From: CAVSWT01 sp963731745
GTDB lineage: Bacteria > Bacteroidota > Ignavibacteria > Ignavibacteriales > Ignavibacteriaceae
Assembly (NCBI GenBank): GCA_963731745.1
Contig: CAVSWT010000010.1
Location: forward strand, 310,001-374,000
DNA length: 64,000 nucleotides
Direction: 5' to 3'
Position numbers and translations under genes: made by a program. Below the pieces are notes generated by a model that was not told the DNA's origin, searched no databases, and saw only the letters and a list, made by a program, of their open reading frames with translations. Below are positions 1 through 8,901 of this stretch, one piece after another (the first letter of the stretch is position 1; each line of letters starts with the position of its first letter).

Positions 1-365
1 GTGCGCCAATTGGACAGGATTTTACATTTTCATTTAGAACTGCTGCTTTGAATATTACAAATACAAATCCTTCAAATGGACAACTGTTTACTTCTCAAAC
101 TGATCCTATAACAATTAGCTTTAATGATTTTGTTAAACTGTCAACCGCTCAATCTGCTATTTCAATTTCTCCGGCTGTAAATGGTTCATTTTCATTCGGT
201 AATTATCCGCCTTACGAGCAATTAAATCAAATTAAGTTTACACCAAGTTCCAGTATGCAGGCAAATACAAAGTATACAATTACAATTACGACAGGCTTAA
301 TGGATATGTATGGAAATACAATGAAAGAACCATATACGTTTTCGTTTGTAACAAGACCCAATTAG
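1..365 (+). CDS. C-terminal fragment of an Ig-like (Big_5/SbsA-type) surface or secreted protein, truncated by the window edge
   Basis: The frame is open from base 3 without a start, so the gene begins upstream of the window; a TTG at 48 is only an internal codon. The first residues (FTFSFRTAAL) look like the last strand of one Ig-like domain, and the protein ends with a matching strand (YTFSFVTRPN) about 100 residues later. This suggests tandem Ig-like repeats of the Big_5 type, with the typical phrase of tokens such as LNQIKFTPSSSMQANTKYTI. Such repeats usually sit in exported adhesins, hydrolases or lipoproteins as spacers. There is no T9SS tail at this end. The protein ends with TAG and converges on the next gene. 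The function of the whole protein cannot be judged from this piece. Confidence 0.75.
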   Translation, partial: APIGQDFTFSFRTAALNITNTNPSNGQLFTSQTDPITISFNDFVKLSTAQSAISISPAVNGSFSFGNYPPYEQLNQIKFTPSSSMQANTKYTITITTGLMDMYGNTMKEPYTFSFVTRPN

Positions 366-376
366 AATATACTTAT

Positions 377-408
377 TTGTAGGAATTTCATTTATGGAAT
401 TCCTACAA
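377..408. terminator. Hairpin between convergent genes, possible bidirectional terminator
   Basis: An 11-bp perfect inverted repeat (377-387 with 398-408, core TGTAGGAATT) has a 10-base loop. It lies between the stop of the Ig-like gene and the stop of the minus-strand glycosyltransferase, and overlaps the latter's stop codon. The flanking U-tracts are weak on both strands, so termination is inferred mainly from the position between convergent genes. Confidence 0.5.
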
Positions 409-1425
409 CAATATTCCTTTCCCAATTTTCTCAACTGCATTCAAAACTTTTTCATTTGAAAGCTGAAGCATACATTCATGATTATAAGGGCATTCTAACT
501 TATTGCAGATGATACAAAATAATTCTTCTTTTATAACGTAGGTCGAATTGTCTGAATATGGTCCATGATTTTTTGGATTTGTAGGTCCAAATATTCCCAA
601 TGTTGGAATTCCTAATGCAGCAGCAATATGCATTGGGCCCGAATCATTGGCAATAATTAAATTGCAATTTTTTATTAAGCCTGTCATTTCAGAAAGATTT
701 GTTTTAGGTGCGAGTATGGTTTGAGAGGGAAGATGCTTTGTAATATAATCTGCATCATTTTCATCTCCCGGCCCCCAAAGGATCAGAAATTTGGTTCGAC
801 TGTATTTATCATTTATTGTTTTGCAGATCTCAACCCACTTTGATGCATCACATCTCTTGGAAGGCCATCCGCCAGCGGGAATAATCCCAATTACTTTTTC
901 TATCTCACTAAAATTATTTTGAATAAATTCTTTCCCAAATTGATCATCTTTTTCATTGATGTAATAATGGATTTTCTTTGATATAATCGGAACATCAATT
1001 GCTTTTAATAATTCAAGATTGTGCTCTGCGGAATGCTGATTACCTCTGCCGGAAGTTGCCAAAATATTATACGCATATTTTCTCCCGCGATATGCAAAAC
1101 CAACTCTATATTTTACCCCAGAAAGAAATGTTATCTGTGCTGATCTTGGATTAGACCAAAGATCAAGAATCATATCATATTTTTCTTTTCTAATTCGTGC
1201 AGCAACCCAAAGAGGGAATTCGGTTTTTCCCATACTAAGTGTTTTATTAATATTTGGATTATTTGCAACTGATAGTTTTGCAAATGATTCGGTTAGATAA
1301 TCAATTTTAACAAGTGGAAAATAATTTATGAGACTATCCAGAATTATGGTAGAAAGTACAATATCTCCAATTCCGCGAGGTTTGATACAGAGGATTTTTT
1401 TTATACTATCTTTAAGAATATTCAT
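403..1425 (-). CDS. Glycosyltransferase family 9 protein (heptosyltransferase-like)
   Basis: This 340-residue protein matches the usual length of ADP-heptose:LPS heptosyltransferases (GT9, GT-B fold). The N-terminal segment KPRGIGDIVLS (about residues 15-25) is the typical acceptor-side glycine-rich loop. The C-terminal half carries the family signature NDSGPMHIAAALGIPTLGIFG, which forms the sugar-nucleotide site. A cysteine cluster near the C-terminus (FCIICNKLECPYNHEC) is common in bacterial GT9 proteins. It probably adds a sugar to LPS core or another surface glycan at the inner face of the inner membrane. The exact donor cannot be told from sequence, so I give no rfa/waa symbol. It is a stand-alone gene convergent with the gene before it. 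Confidence 0.88.
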   Translation of the reverse strand: MNILKDSIKKILCIKPRGIGDIVLSTIILDSLINYFPLVKIDYLTESFAKLSVANNPNINKTLSMGKTEFPLWVAARIRKEKYDMILDLWSNPRSAQITFLSGVKYRVGFAYRGRKYAYNILATSGRGNQHSAEHNLELLKAIDVPIISKKIHYYINEKDDQFGKEFIQNNFSEIEKVIGIIPAGGWPSKRCDASKWVEICKTINDKYSRTKFLILWGPGDENDADYITKHLPSQTILAPKTNLSEMTGLIKNCNLIIANDSGPMHIAAALGIPTLGIFGPTNPKNHGPYSDNSTYVIKEELFCIICNKLECPYNHECMLQLSNEKVLNAVEKIGKGILL

Positions 1426-1459
1426 TAATTTACAATTTATTCCGTACTTACTTTAATAA

Positions 1460-1548
1460 GTCATTTCGACGACCAGAGGGAGGAGAAATTGAGAATAGCA
1501 TGTTATTTTGTTTAAAGATTTCTCAGTCGATGACTCCTTCGAAATGAC
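1460..1548. repeat. MITE-like palindromic repeat, non-coding
   Basis: The left arm (1460-1490) and right arm (1516-1548) are imperfect inverted repeats: both ends read GTCATTTCGA when taken inward, followed by a purine-rich stretch ending in GAGAAAT. The 25-base centre is AT-rich and non-coding. The right arm shares a perfect 27-base stretch (1518-1544) with 1918-1944, the right end of the neighbouring GIY-YIG unit, and the left arm resembles 1563-1594. It therefore looks like a short, gene-less version of the adjacent unit. Confidence 0.75.
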
Positions 1549-1562
1549 CTAACAACTATCGA

Positions 1563-1944
1563 GTCATTTCGACGAACGAAGGAAGGAGAAATCTTTTGCT
1601 ACCATATCAACTAAAATACTCACCTAAATCCTTCCATTCTTTATTCCCACTTTCGACTAACCTATTCTTTTTTTCTCTTCTCCATTTCTTCAATTCTTTT
1701 TCTCTATTTATAGCTAATCGTACATCAGAATATTCTTCATAATAAACTAATTTGTATAAGTTATATCTTTTCGTAAAACCATCCACTAACTTATTTTTGT
1801 GCTCATAAATTCTTCGAATTAAATTGTTAGTCACACCTATCTATACGACTCTATTATTCCAATTAGTTAAAATATATACAAAATATTTTTTATCGCTCAT
1901 AATATTTTAACTTTAAAATTTCTCAGTCGATGACTCCTTCGAAA
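1563..1944. mobile_element. Inverted-repeat-bounded unit carrying a GIY-YIG nuclease-like gene
   Basis: The left end 1563-1594 starts GTCATTTCGACGAACGAA and runs into a purine-rich GGAAGGAGAAATCT. The right end 1918-1944 is the inverted counterpart (TTTCTCAGTCGATGACTCC followed by TTCGAAA). The GIY-YIG gene fills the interior. Both ends recur in the small palindrome at 1460-1548, so this is a repeat family with and without cargo. Mobility is inferred from structure: I see no target-site duplication I can trust, and no transposase. The unit lies in the intergenic space between a glycosyltransferase and polA. Confidence 0.6.
1607..1900 (-). pseudogene. GIY-YIG endonuclease-like gene interrupted by an in-frame TAG
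   Basis: Reading from an ATG at 1900 gives MSDKKYFVYILTNWNNRVV, then TAG (1841-1843), then IGVTNNLIRRIYEHK and on to the TGA at 1607. Small UvrC/YhbQ-like GIY-YIG proteins of this class normally read VYILTN...YIGVTNNL. The stop therefore falls exactly on the tyrosine of the YIG half of the catalytic motif (TAT or TAC to TAG, one base). The downstream part alone (75 residues from a GTG at 1834) would lack the first catalytic strand. The intact protein would be about 97 residues, normal for the family. TAG is an ordinary stop elsewhere in this window, so I call it a pseudogene or an assembly error rather than readthrough. Confidence 0.8.
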
Positions 1945-2001
1945 AGGCTAGGCTAAGAATCTACAAGAAACAATTTAACAATTAAGCAATTTGACAATTC
2001 A

Positions 2002-4776
2002 TTAATGAGCGTCTAACCAATTTTCCCCAACCCCGGTTTCAACTAAAATCGGAACATTCATAGGCATAGCTTTCTCCATAAGTTTTTTTATAATCGGACG
2101 CAATTCGTCAACTTCATCTTTATGAGCATCAAATAAAAGTTCATCATGAACCTGTAGAACCATTTTAGTTTTTGATTTTCGTTTATTCAATTCTTTAAAT
2201 ATGTTAATCATTGCCAATTTGATCATGTCGGCGGCAGTTCCTTGAACACGCATATTTATGGCGACTCGTTCTTCAAACTGCCGTACAACTCTGTTGCTGC
2301 TGTTGATATTTCTTAAAAATCTTCTTCTTCCGGATAAAGTTTCAGCGAAACCTTTTTCTCTAGCAAGGCTGACCGAGTCATCCATAAAGTTTTTAACTTT
2401 TTTAAATGTGTTAAAGTAAGTATCTATAATTTCTTTGGCATGAGTTTGTGTGACTCCTAATCTGGTTTTTAATCCGAAAGGTCCAATGCCATATAAAATT
2501 CCAAAGTTAACTTCTTTTGCTTTTCTTCGCATATCAGGCGTTACTTCTTCCGGTGGAACCATAAACACAAGTGCTGCAGTGCTTCTATGAATATCTTCAC
2601 CTTCTTTAAAAGCTTTTGCTAAACCAGGATCGCCTGAAATATGTGCCATTATTCTTAATTCAATTTGGCTATAGTCTGCACTGAGTATTACATAATCTTT
2701 ATTTCGCGGCACAAATGCTTTTCTAATTTCTTTTCCAAGTTCTGTTCTTATTGGAATGTTTTGAAGATTAGGATCAATGCTTGAAAGTCTGCCGGTTGAA
2801 GCAACTGTTTGATTAAAACTAGTATGCACTCTGCCTGTTGATGGTTCAATTAAGTTCGGCAGAGAATCAGAGTATGTAGATTTTAATTTGGTAACCTGAC
2901 GATAATCTAAAATAGTTCCGATGATATCATGTTCACCTCTTAAACTTTCGAGTGCACGAGCATCAGTTGAAAATCCGGTTTTAGTTTTTCTTCCTGACTG
3001 AAGTTTAAGTTTTTTGAAAAGAATTTCCTGCATCTGCTTTGGCGAATTTACATTAAATTCCTCTCCAGCCAATTTGAAAATTTCGTTGCTGTAATTATCA
3101 ATTAGAATTTGTAAATCTTTGCTCAAAGTTTTTAAAACATTTTTATCAATTTTGACTCCTTCTCTCTCCATATCTTCAAGCACGGGAACCAAAGGGAACT
3201 CAATTTCATAAGTAACTTTTTCAAGTTTGTCTTTCTTAATCTCTTTATCTAAAATTTCGTATAGCCTAAAAGTTATATCAGCATCCTCAGATGCATAATG
3301 GCAAAGAGAATTTACATCGCAGTCAAATATTTTTGTAGGATCTTTTTTTTCGCCGATCAGTTCTGAAAGAGGAATAGGTTTATATTTTAAATATTTTTGA
3401 GACAGGTCATCCATTCCATGTTTCTGATCCGGATCAATGCAGTAGCTGGCAAGCATAGTATCGAAATAAAAATTATTAACTTCTATACCGTTTGATTTCA
3501 AAACTGAAATATCAAATTTACCATTTTGACAAACTTTTTTTATTTTTTTGTTTTCGAATACTGGCTTAAATATTTTCACAAAATCTTTTATAGATAGTCT
3601 ATCGCTTAAATCGTTTTCGAAAAGGGAAGAATCTTCTTTCGAAGGATTGATTGCAATAAAAAATCCTTCGCCCGTTTTCGAAGAAAATGATGCACCTGCT
3701 AAATTTAAAACAAAGTGATTCAGCCCATCAGTTTCCGTATCAAAAGCAAAAAGATCTTTTTTGCTTAAATATTCTGCCAACTTTTTGGCTTCTTTAACAT
3801 CAGAAACCAACTTATAATTAACTATTTTCTCATCGAATACTTTTAATTCTTCAGCGGTTTCTTCTTCTTTTATTTCATCTTGTGTTTTATTTGCTTCATA
3901 TACATTCAGCAGCCTGGAGAACAAAGTTTTAAATTCCAATTCAATAAATGCCTCACGAAGCTTATCAAAATTTGGTTTTTGGAATTTACATTTTTCAAAA
4001 TCAAATTCTAACGGTACTTCACAATGAATCGTTGCCAATTCTTTAGAGAGTAATGCATTCTCCTTATTTTGAATAAGCTTATTTTTAATACCTTTCTTTT
4101 CGATGTTATCAATATTTGCATAAATGTTTTCAACAGTTCCATATTCCTGGATTAATGGAGTCGCGCTTTTAGGCCCTATACCAGCAACTCCGGGAATATC
4201 ATCAGAAGAATCACCAACTAACGCTAGGTAATCAATCATTTGTTCCGGTTCAAATCCAAATTCTTCTCTAACTCTTTTTGTATCATAAATTTTAATTGGT
4301 TCGTCGGATTTTGTTCCGGGTTTAACAATTTTTACTTTATCCGTTATTAACTGATTGTAATCTTTGTCAGGAGTTATTACCCATGATTCTAATCCAGCTT
4401 GTTCAGCTTTTAATACAGCGGTTCCAATAATATCATCTGCCTCATATTTTTGTAAAATATAAATTGGAATGTTCAAGTGTTCAATAATTTCTTTAATCCT
4501 TTGCAGCTGAGGTTTCATATCTTCCGGCATAGCCTGGCGTGAAGATTTATATTTTTCATAACGTTCATGACGAAAGGTTTTTCCATGTGAGTCAAACGCA
4601 ACAGCAATGTAATCCGGTTTATTATCTTCAAGTATTTTCAATAATTGATTTATAAAACCGAATACTGCCGAAGTAGGTTCGCCTTTGCTATTCGAGAGAG
4701 GATGCATCATAAACGCAAAGTAAGCTCTATAGGCTATTGCCATAGCATCAATAATAACAAATTTTTTATTCTTCAT
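2002..4776 (-). CDS. polA: DNA polymerase I
   Basis: This is a 924-residue three-domain enzyme for Okazaki fragment processing and repair synthesis. Residues 1 to about 290 form the 5'-3' flap exonuclease (acidic clusters at KYEADDIIGTA and VGDSSDDIPGV, helix-hairpin-helix at GIGPKSA). Residues 325-520 form a 3'-5' exonuclease that looks active: DTETDGL at 346-352, NGKFDIS, and YASEDADITF. The C-terminal polymerase has motif A (DYSQIELRI), motif B (RRKAKEVNFGILYGI) and motif C (QVHDELL). Intact proofreading motifs set it apart from Taq-like homologues that have lost them. It is monocistronic, minus strand, and divergent from the phosphoesterase at 4980. Confidence 0.97.
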   Translation of the reverse strand: MKNKKFVIIDAMAIAYRAYFAFMMHPLSNSKGEPTSAVFGFINQLLKILEDNKPDYIAVAFDSHGKTFRHERYEKYKSSRQAMPEDMKPQLQRIKEIIEHLNIPIYILQKYEADDIIGTAVLKAEQAGLESWVITPDKDYNQLITDKVKIVKPGTKSDEPIKIYDTKRVREEFGFEPEQMIDYLALVGDSSDDIPGVAGIGPKSATPLIQEYGTVENIYANIDNIEKKGIKNKLIQNKENALLSKELATIHCEVPLEFDFEKCKFQKPNFDKLREAFIELEFKTLFSRLLNVYEANKTQDEIKEEETAEELKVFDEKIVNYKLVSDVKEAKKLAEYLSKKDLFAFDTETDGLNHFVLNLAGASFSSKTGEGFFIAINPSKEDSSLFENDLSDRLSIKDFVKIFKPVFENKKIKKVCQNGKFDISVLKSNGIEVNNFYFDTMLASYCIDPDQKHGMDDLSQKYLKYKPIPLSELIGEKKDPTKIFDCDVNSLCHYASEDADITFRLYEILDKEIKKDKLEKVTYEIEFPLVPVLEDMEREGVKIDKNVLKTLSKDLQILIDNYSNEIFKLAGEEFNVNSPKQMQEILFKKLKLQSGRKTKTGFSTDARALESLRGEHDIIGTILDYRQVTKLKSTYSDSLPNLIEPSTGRVHTSFNQTVASTGRLSSIDPNLQNIPIRTELGKEIRKAFVPRNKDYVILSADYSQIELRIMAHISGDPGLAKAFKEGEDIHRSTAALVFMVPPEEVTPDMRRKAKEVNFGILYGIGPFGLKTRLGVTQTHAKEIIDTYFNTFKKVKNFMDDSVSLAREKGFAETLSGRRRFLRNINSSNRVVRQFEERVAINMRVQGTAADMIKLAMINIFKELNKRKSKTKMVLQVHDELLFDAHKDEVDELRPIIKKLMEKAMPMNVPILVETGVGENWLDAH

Positions 4777-4979
4777 TGGGTTTTGAAATTGTATTTAAAA
4801 AAAATGATGAGTTAATATTAATTACAAATATAGTAAAATTATATTTTGCTTATCTCGAAGCTTAAAAAAATACAAATATTTCATTGGTTGACATATTATT
4901 CTTATTTTTATCGTCAATAAAATTAATCCAATAAAAATTAAAAATATTTCTTTTCTAAAGAATGCATAAAATATAATTT

Positions 4980-6698
4980 ATGAAAAAGTTATTAATTCTT
5001 CTGTTAATATTTTTTTCAACAGGTTTTCTTAATGCACAAAGCTATAAATTTATTGTTTGGGGTGATAGTCAATTTCAGAACCCGGATGTATTTGAAGAAA
5101 TTGTAAAAGAAACCGAATTGTTAAAGCCGTCATTTGTTATTCATGTTGGGGACATGATTCATGGATACACTTATGATATAAATAATGCCAGAAGACAATG
5201 GAAAAGATTTAAGAAACAAATTTCACCTTTAACAGTTCCGTTCTATCCAACACCTGGGAATCATGATGTAACAACTAAAGAAATACAGCCAGCATATATT
5301 GAAGCCTGGGGGAAAGATAAATTATTTTATTCTTTTGATTATAAAAATTCACATTTCATAATATTAAATGTTTTTTTAGACCAGCAGTTTGATACAATCC
5401 CTAATAATGAATTTGAATGGTTAAAAAAAGATTTAGAGAAAGCAAAAAATTCCGACAATATCTTTCTTTCATTTCATTCTCCTTTGTATTTAAATAAAAG
5501 TTATAATTGGAAGCCTGTTCAGGACCTTTTAAAACAATATAATGTAAAAGGTATTTTTACCGGGCATTATCATATTTATGATTACAGATTGATTGACAGC
5601 ATTCCATATTTTTGCATCAATTCCTCAGGTAATATGAATTTTGTAAATCATCTTGCCGGACACACTCATGGATTTTTATATGTTACAGTGAACGGAAGTA
5701 AAGTTGATTACGCATACATGGTCGATGGGAAAATATATGCAGCGGATGCGGTTAAGCCAGATGAATATAAACATTCAGCTAAATATTTTAATGATGATAA
5801 AACAATTATAATATCAGATCCATCGGTTACTGCTATTGATACAACAATTACAGTTGAAATAAGCAACAACACAGATATTGAAAGAGATTATAAATTAACT
5901 TGGCAGACAAATAATTACAAATGGAATTTCAGTCCATGGGGTGACGATTTTTCGTTAAAGCCGAATGACATTGAGAAAATTGATTTTACATTAAGAGGTC
6001 CAAAAGGAAGTTTCCTTCGCGATGAACTTCCGGAGTTAAAAGTGGAATCACCTTATATTACTCTAGCAGGTGCAAAAACAGAAAGTATATATTACTTCCA
6101 TTTATTTAATCCGCCGGAGACCGCAGCTAAATACACTAAAGAGAAAATAAATATAGATGGAATTGATGATGAAGCGTCGTGGAAAAATGATTTTGAAATT
6201 GATTCGCTTTATGTAGATTTCAAAAAGACTGCGGCTGAAGACGAAACAAATATTAAAGTTTTATATGATGATTCTAATTTATACGTTTATGTTAAAGGTG
6301 ATGAGCCGAATCCTTCAGGATTAGCTTCAACTGCGTATGGTGATATTCCATTAGTTTTTGGTGATGATGATTTTGAATTATTCTTTGATACAAATAGAGA
6401 TTTAAAAACATTTTACAGACTAATGGTAAACCCAAAGGGAACCATTTTAAATAGCGGCCCAAAAGGATTATTCACTTTTAAATTTGAAGTTAAAACATTT
6501 GTCGGCAATAATTATTGGAGCGCTGAATTTAAAATCCCATTGTCAGAAATCGATGCTTATATAAATAAAGGAGATGTTTGGGGATTTAATGTTCGCAGAC
6601 ATAGGCAGCAGGCTGATCCATCGCAAAGTGACTGGTCAAAGATGCAGGAACATCCCCCTTATCAACCGGAATACTTTGGCTTGCTAAAATTTAAGTAG
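4980..6698 (+). CDS. Secreted calcineurin-like metallophosphoesterase with C-terminal CBM9-like domain
   Basis: A signal peptide (residues 1-20, ending LNAQ) precedes a calcineurin-type phosphoesterase domain. Its metal ligands are visible as D29 in WGDSQF, D58 in HVGDMIHG, the GNHD box at 93-96, H in FHSPLY and the GHYH box. After residue 270 comes a beta-rich linker. About residues 390-572 resemble the family 9 carbohydrate-binding-like (DOMON-type) module seen in exported proteins of Bacteroidota: INIDGIDDEASW, LYVYVKGDEPN, a DDDFELFFD strand and a final RRHRQQ...EYFGLLKF. It likely hydrolyses a phosphodiester or phosphomonoester outside the cytoplasm; the substrate is unknown. It is divergent from polA. 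No T9SS tail is seen. Confidence 0.88.
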   Translation: MKKLLILLLIFFSTGFLNAQSYKFIVWGDSQFQNPDVFEEIVKETELLKPSFVIHVGDMIHGYTYDINNARRQWKRFKKQISPLTVPFYPTPGNHDVTTKEIQPAYIEAWGKDKLFYSFDYKNSHFIILNVFLDQQFDTIPNNEFEWLKKDLEKAKNSDNIFLSFHSPLYLNKSYNWKPVQDLLKQYNVKGIFTGHYHIYDYRLIDSIPYFCINSSGNMNFVNHLAGHTHGFLYVTVNGSKVDYAYMVDGKIYAADAVKPDEYKHSAKYFNDDKTIIISDPSVTAIDTTITVEISNNTDIERDYKLTWQTNNYKWNFSPWGDDFSLKPNDIEKIDFTLRGPKGSFLRDELPELKVESPYITLAGAKTESIYYFHLFNPPETAAKYTKEKINIDGIDDEASWKNDFEIDSLYVDFKKTAAEDETNIKVLYDDSNLYVYVKGDEPNPSGLASTAYGDIPLVFGDDDFELFFDTNRDLKTFYRLMVNPKGTILNSGPKGLFTFKFEVKTFVGNNYWSAEFKIPLSEIDAYINKGDVWGFNVRRHRQQADPSQSDWSKMQEHPPYQPEYFGLLKFK

Positions 6699-6819
6699 AA
6701 TATTTTTCGTCTCATGTTCTTAAATATTGTATCAACATACGCTTGAATATTAGCTACATTAAAATTAGGTTAAATGTTGAACTTCTATAAAACTTCAAAA
6801 ATATTAGGGAAAAATTCTA

Positions 6820-8238
6820 TTGACTAATTACGGCTGGCTTTCAATCATCCCGCCACTGCTCGCAATTGCATTAGCAATAAAAACCAAGCAGGTATATCTT
6901 TCATTATTTTTAGGAATTTTTTCCGGCTGGTTAATTATTGAAGGCTGGAATCCCTTCAACGGAATTGCAAGCGCGGTTGAAGTTTGCGTTAATGTTTTTA
7001 AAGATGAAGGAAATACTCGAGTAATTATTTTTTCTGCGCTGGTTGGGGCTTTAATTTCTCTTACTCAAGTTTCCGGCGGAGTTCAAGGTTTCATCGATTT
7101 AATTCAAAAGAAAAAATTAGTTAATACTCGAAAGCGTGCATCAGTACTTGCATTTTTTGTGGGATGTTCGGTATTTATTGAATCAAGCATTTCATGCTTA
7201 GTCACTGGGACAATATTTCATCCTATATTTGAAAAATTTAAAATCTCAAGAGAAAAGCTGGCATATATTTGTGATACAACTTCATCACCAATATGTGTTC
7301 TCATTCCTTTAAATGCCTGGGGAGCATATATAATTGGCCTATTGATTAAAGAAAATATAACCGATCCTATTCCAACTTTCTTTTCTACTATTCCATTAAA
7401 TTTTTATCCAATAGTTACAGTTTTATTTGCGGGTTTTATTGCTTTTACTTATAAAGATTTTGCTACGATGAAAAAGGCAGAAAAAAGATCATTGGAGGAA
7501 GGAAAGACAATAGCTGATGGGGCAGTTCCAGTTGTTTCAGCAGAAGTTTCTTCACTTAAACCGAAAACTAAAATTCCGCATCGCGCAATTAATATGCTTA
7601 TTCCAATATTAACGATGATTCTGATGATGCCTATTAGCCTGATAATTACAGGCCATGGTGATTTAACGGCCGGTTCAGGTTCAACTTCCGTTTTGTGGTC
7701 TGTTTTAACAGCAATCATTGTGTCAGGTATTTTATCTATCGTACAAAAAATTCTCACACTTCATGAAGTAATGGAGTATACTTTAAAAGGAATTGGAGGA
7801 TTAATTCCTCTAGCCATCTTAATGGTCTTTGCCTTTGCGATTGGAGATACTTGTAGAACTTTGGGCACGGGACCATATGTTGCATCTATTGCAAATAGTG
7901 TTTTAAATCCAAATTTTGTAGCGCCCATAATTTTTATTACATCTATGTTTATTGCTTTTTCAACCGGCACAAGCTGGGGAACATTTGCAATTATGATTCC
8001 CATTGCCGTGCCCACTGCTATGCTAATGGATGTTAATTTATCTTTGGCAATTGCATCAGTTTTAAGCGGCAGTGTTTTCGGAGACCATTGTTCACCAATT
8101 TCAGATACAACTATAGTTTCATCAATGGCATCAGCAAGCGATCACATTGACCATGTCCGAACACAATTGCCTTATGCCGTAACTTCTGCAGTAATTGCAT
8201 TAGTTTTGTTTACTGTGTTTGGATTTATTTTAAATTAA
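6820..8238 (+). CDS. Na+/H+ antiporter, NhaC family
   Basis: A 472-residue polytopic inner-membrane protein. About ten to twelve hydrophobic segments are visible, starting with GWLSIIPPLLAIALAI. The charged, serine-rich motif FFVGCSVFIESSISCLVTG and the late segment GTSWGTFAIMIPIAVP followed by SGSVFGDHCSPISDTTI are hallmarks of the NhaC/MleN family (PF03553). It should exchange cytoplasmic Na+ for protons, although some members swap organic acids such as malate/lactate. A TTG start at 6820 fits the protein alignment, with a poor ribosome site (TTAGGGA) upstream. It lies just before pyrophosphatase and a Na+-type symporter, a loose group linked to ion homeostasis. Confidence 0.88.
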   Translation: MTNYGWLSIIPPLLAIALAIKTKQVYLSLFLGIFSGWLIIEGWNPFNGIASAVEVCVNVFKDEGNTRVIIFSALVGALISLTQVSGGVQGFIDLIQKKKLVNTRKRASVLAFFVGCSVFIESSISCLVTGTIFHPIFEKFKISREKLAYICDTTSSPICVLIPLNAWGAYIIGLLIKENITDPIPTFFSTIPLNFYPIVTVLFAGFIAFTYKDFATMKKAEKRSLEEGKTIADGAVPVVSAEVSSLKPKTKIPHRAINMLIPILTMILMMPISLIITGHGDLTAGSGSTSVLWSVLTAIIVSGILSIVQKILTLHEVMEYTLKGIGGLIPLAILMVFAFAIGDTCRTLGTGPYVASIANSVLNPNFVAPIIFITSMFIAFSTGTSWGTFAIMIPIAVPTAMLMDVNLSLAIASVLSGSVFGDHCSPISDTTIVSSMASASDHIDHVRTQLPYAVTSAVIALVLFTVFGFILN

Positions 8239-8285
8239 TAAATGAAATAATTTTTTATATAAATTAGAAAGTAAATTGAATATCA

Positions 8286-8858
8286 ATGAAAAGAGAAACA
8301 GTTAAAAAACAAAAGCCGCAGCATTATAATCCTTGGCACGATGTAACAATCGGCAGTGAAGTGCCTTCGAATGTAAATGCTATAATAGAAATACCAAAAG
8401 GATCAAAGGCAAAATACGAACTTGACAAAAGCAGCGGATTGCTAAGATTAGATCGTGTTTTATTTTCTTCCGTTCATTACCCGGCAAACTATGGTTTCAT
8501 TCCTAAAACATATTGTGCAGATAAAGACCCGTTGGATATTTTAGTTATTTGTTCTATTGACGTTGAACCTATGTGCATTATTGAAGCTCAAGTAATTGGA
8601 GTGATGAGAATGATTGATGACAATGAACATGACGATAAAATTATTGCTGTGGCGAAAAATGATATGTCTGTAAATTATATAGATGATATAAATGAACTTC
8701 CTCCGCATACTGTTGTAGAATTAAAAAGATTTTTTGAAGATTATAAAAAACTTGAAAATAAGCATGTGGTTGTCAATCATTTTTTAGATAAAAAGAAAGC
8801 TTATCAAATTATTAAAGAAAGCATTGATCTTTATAACAAATTATTTATTTCCAAATAA
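8286..8858 (+). CDS. ppa: Inorganic pyrophosphatase (family I, soluble)
   Basis: Hydrolyses pyrophosphate released by biosynthetic reactions. The 190-residue length fits bacterial family I enzymes. Visible motifs are IPKGSKAKYELDK (substrate-binding basic residues), NYGFIPKTYC and the family signature DKDPLDILV with the Mg2+-binding aspartates, followed by VIGVMRMIDDNEHDDKIIAV. The C-terminal helix (FFEDYKKLE...) is standard. The ATG at 8286 gives a short basic N-terminal extension of about 15 residues before the conserved core. It sits 47 bases after the antiporter and 43 before the symporter, and may be co-transcribed with them. Confidence 0.95.
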   Translation: MKRETVKKQKPQHYNPWHDVTIGSEVPSNVNAIIEIPKGSKAKYELDKSSGLLRLDRVLFSSVHYPANYGFIPKTYCADKDPLDILVICSIDVEPMCIIEAQVIGVMRMIDDNEHDDKIIAVAKNDMSVNYIDDINELPPHTVVELKRFFEDYKKLENKHVVVNHFLDKKKAYQIIKESIDLYNKLFISK

Positions 8859-8901
8859 TCTATTCCTTAGTTTTTAATATAAAGTAGTTTAAAGAACATT
8901 A

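Noticed and set aside
1960..2001. Short near-repeats of the CAATTTAACAATTAAGCAATT type at the polA 3' end, and TTAATTTTTAATT repeats at 27216-27262
   Set aside because: Low-complexity AT direct repeats with no regular spacer; not CRISPR and common between genes in this kind of genome.
4888..4916. TTGACA box upstream of the metallophosphoesterase
   Set aside because: No acceptable -10 box at 16 to 18 bases; chance match in AT-rich DNA.
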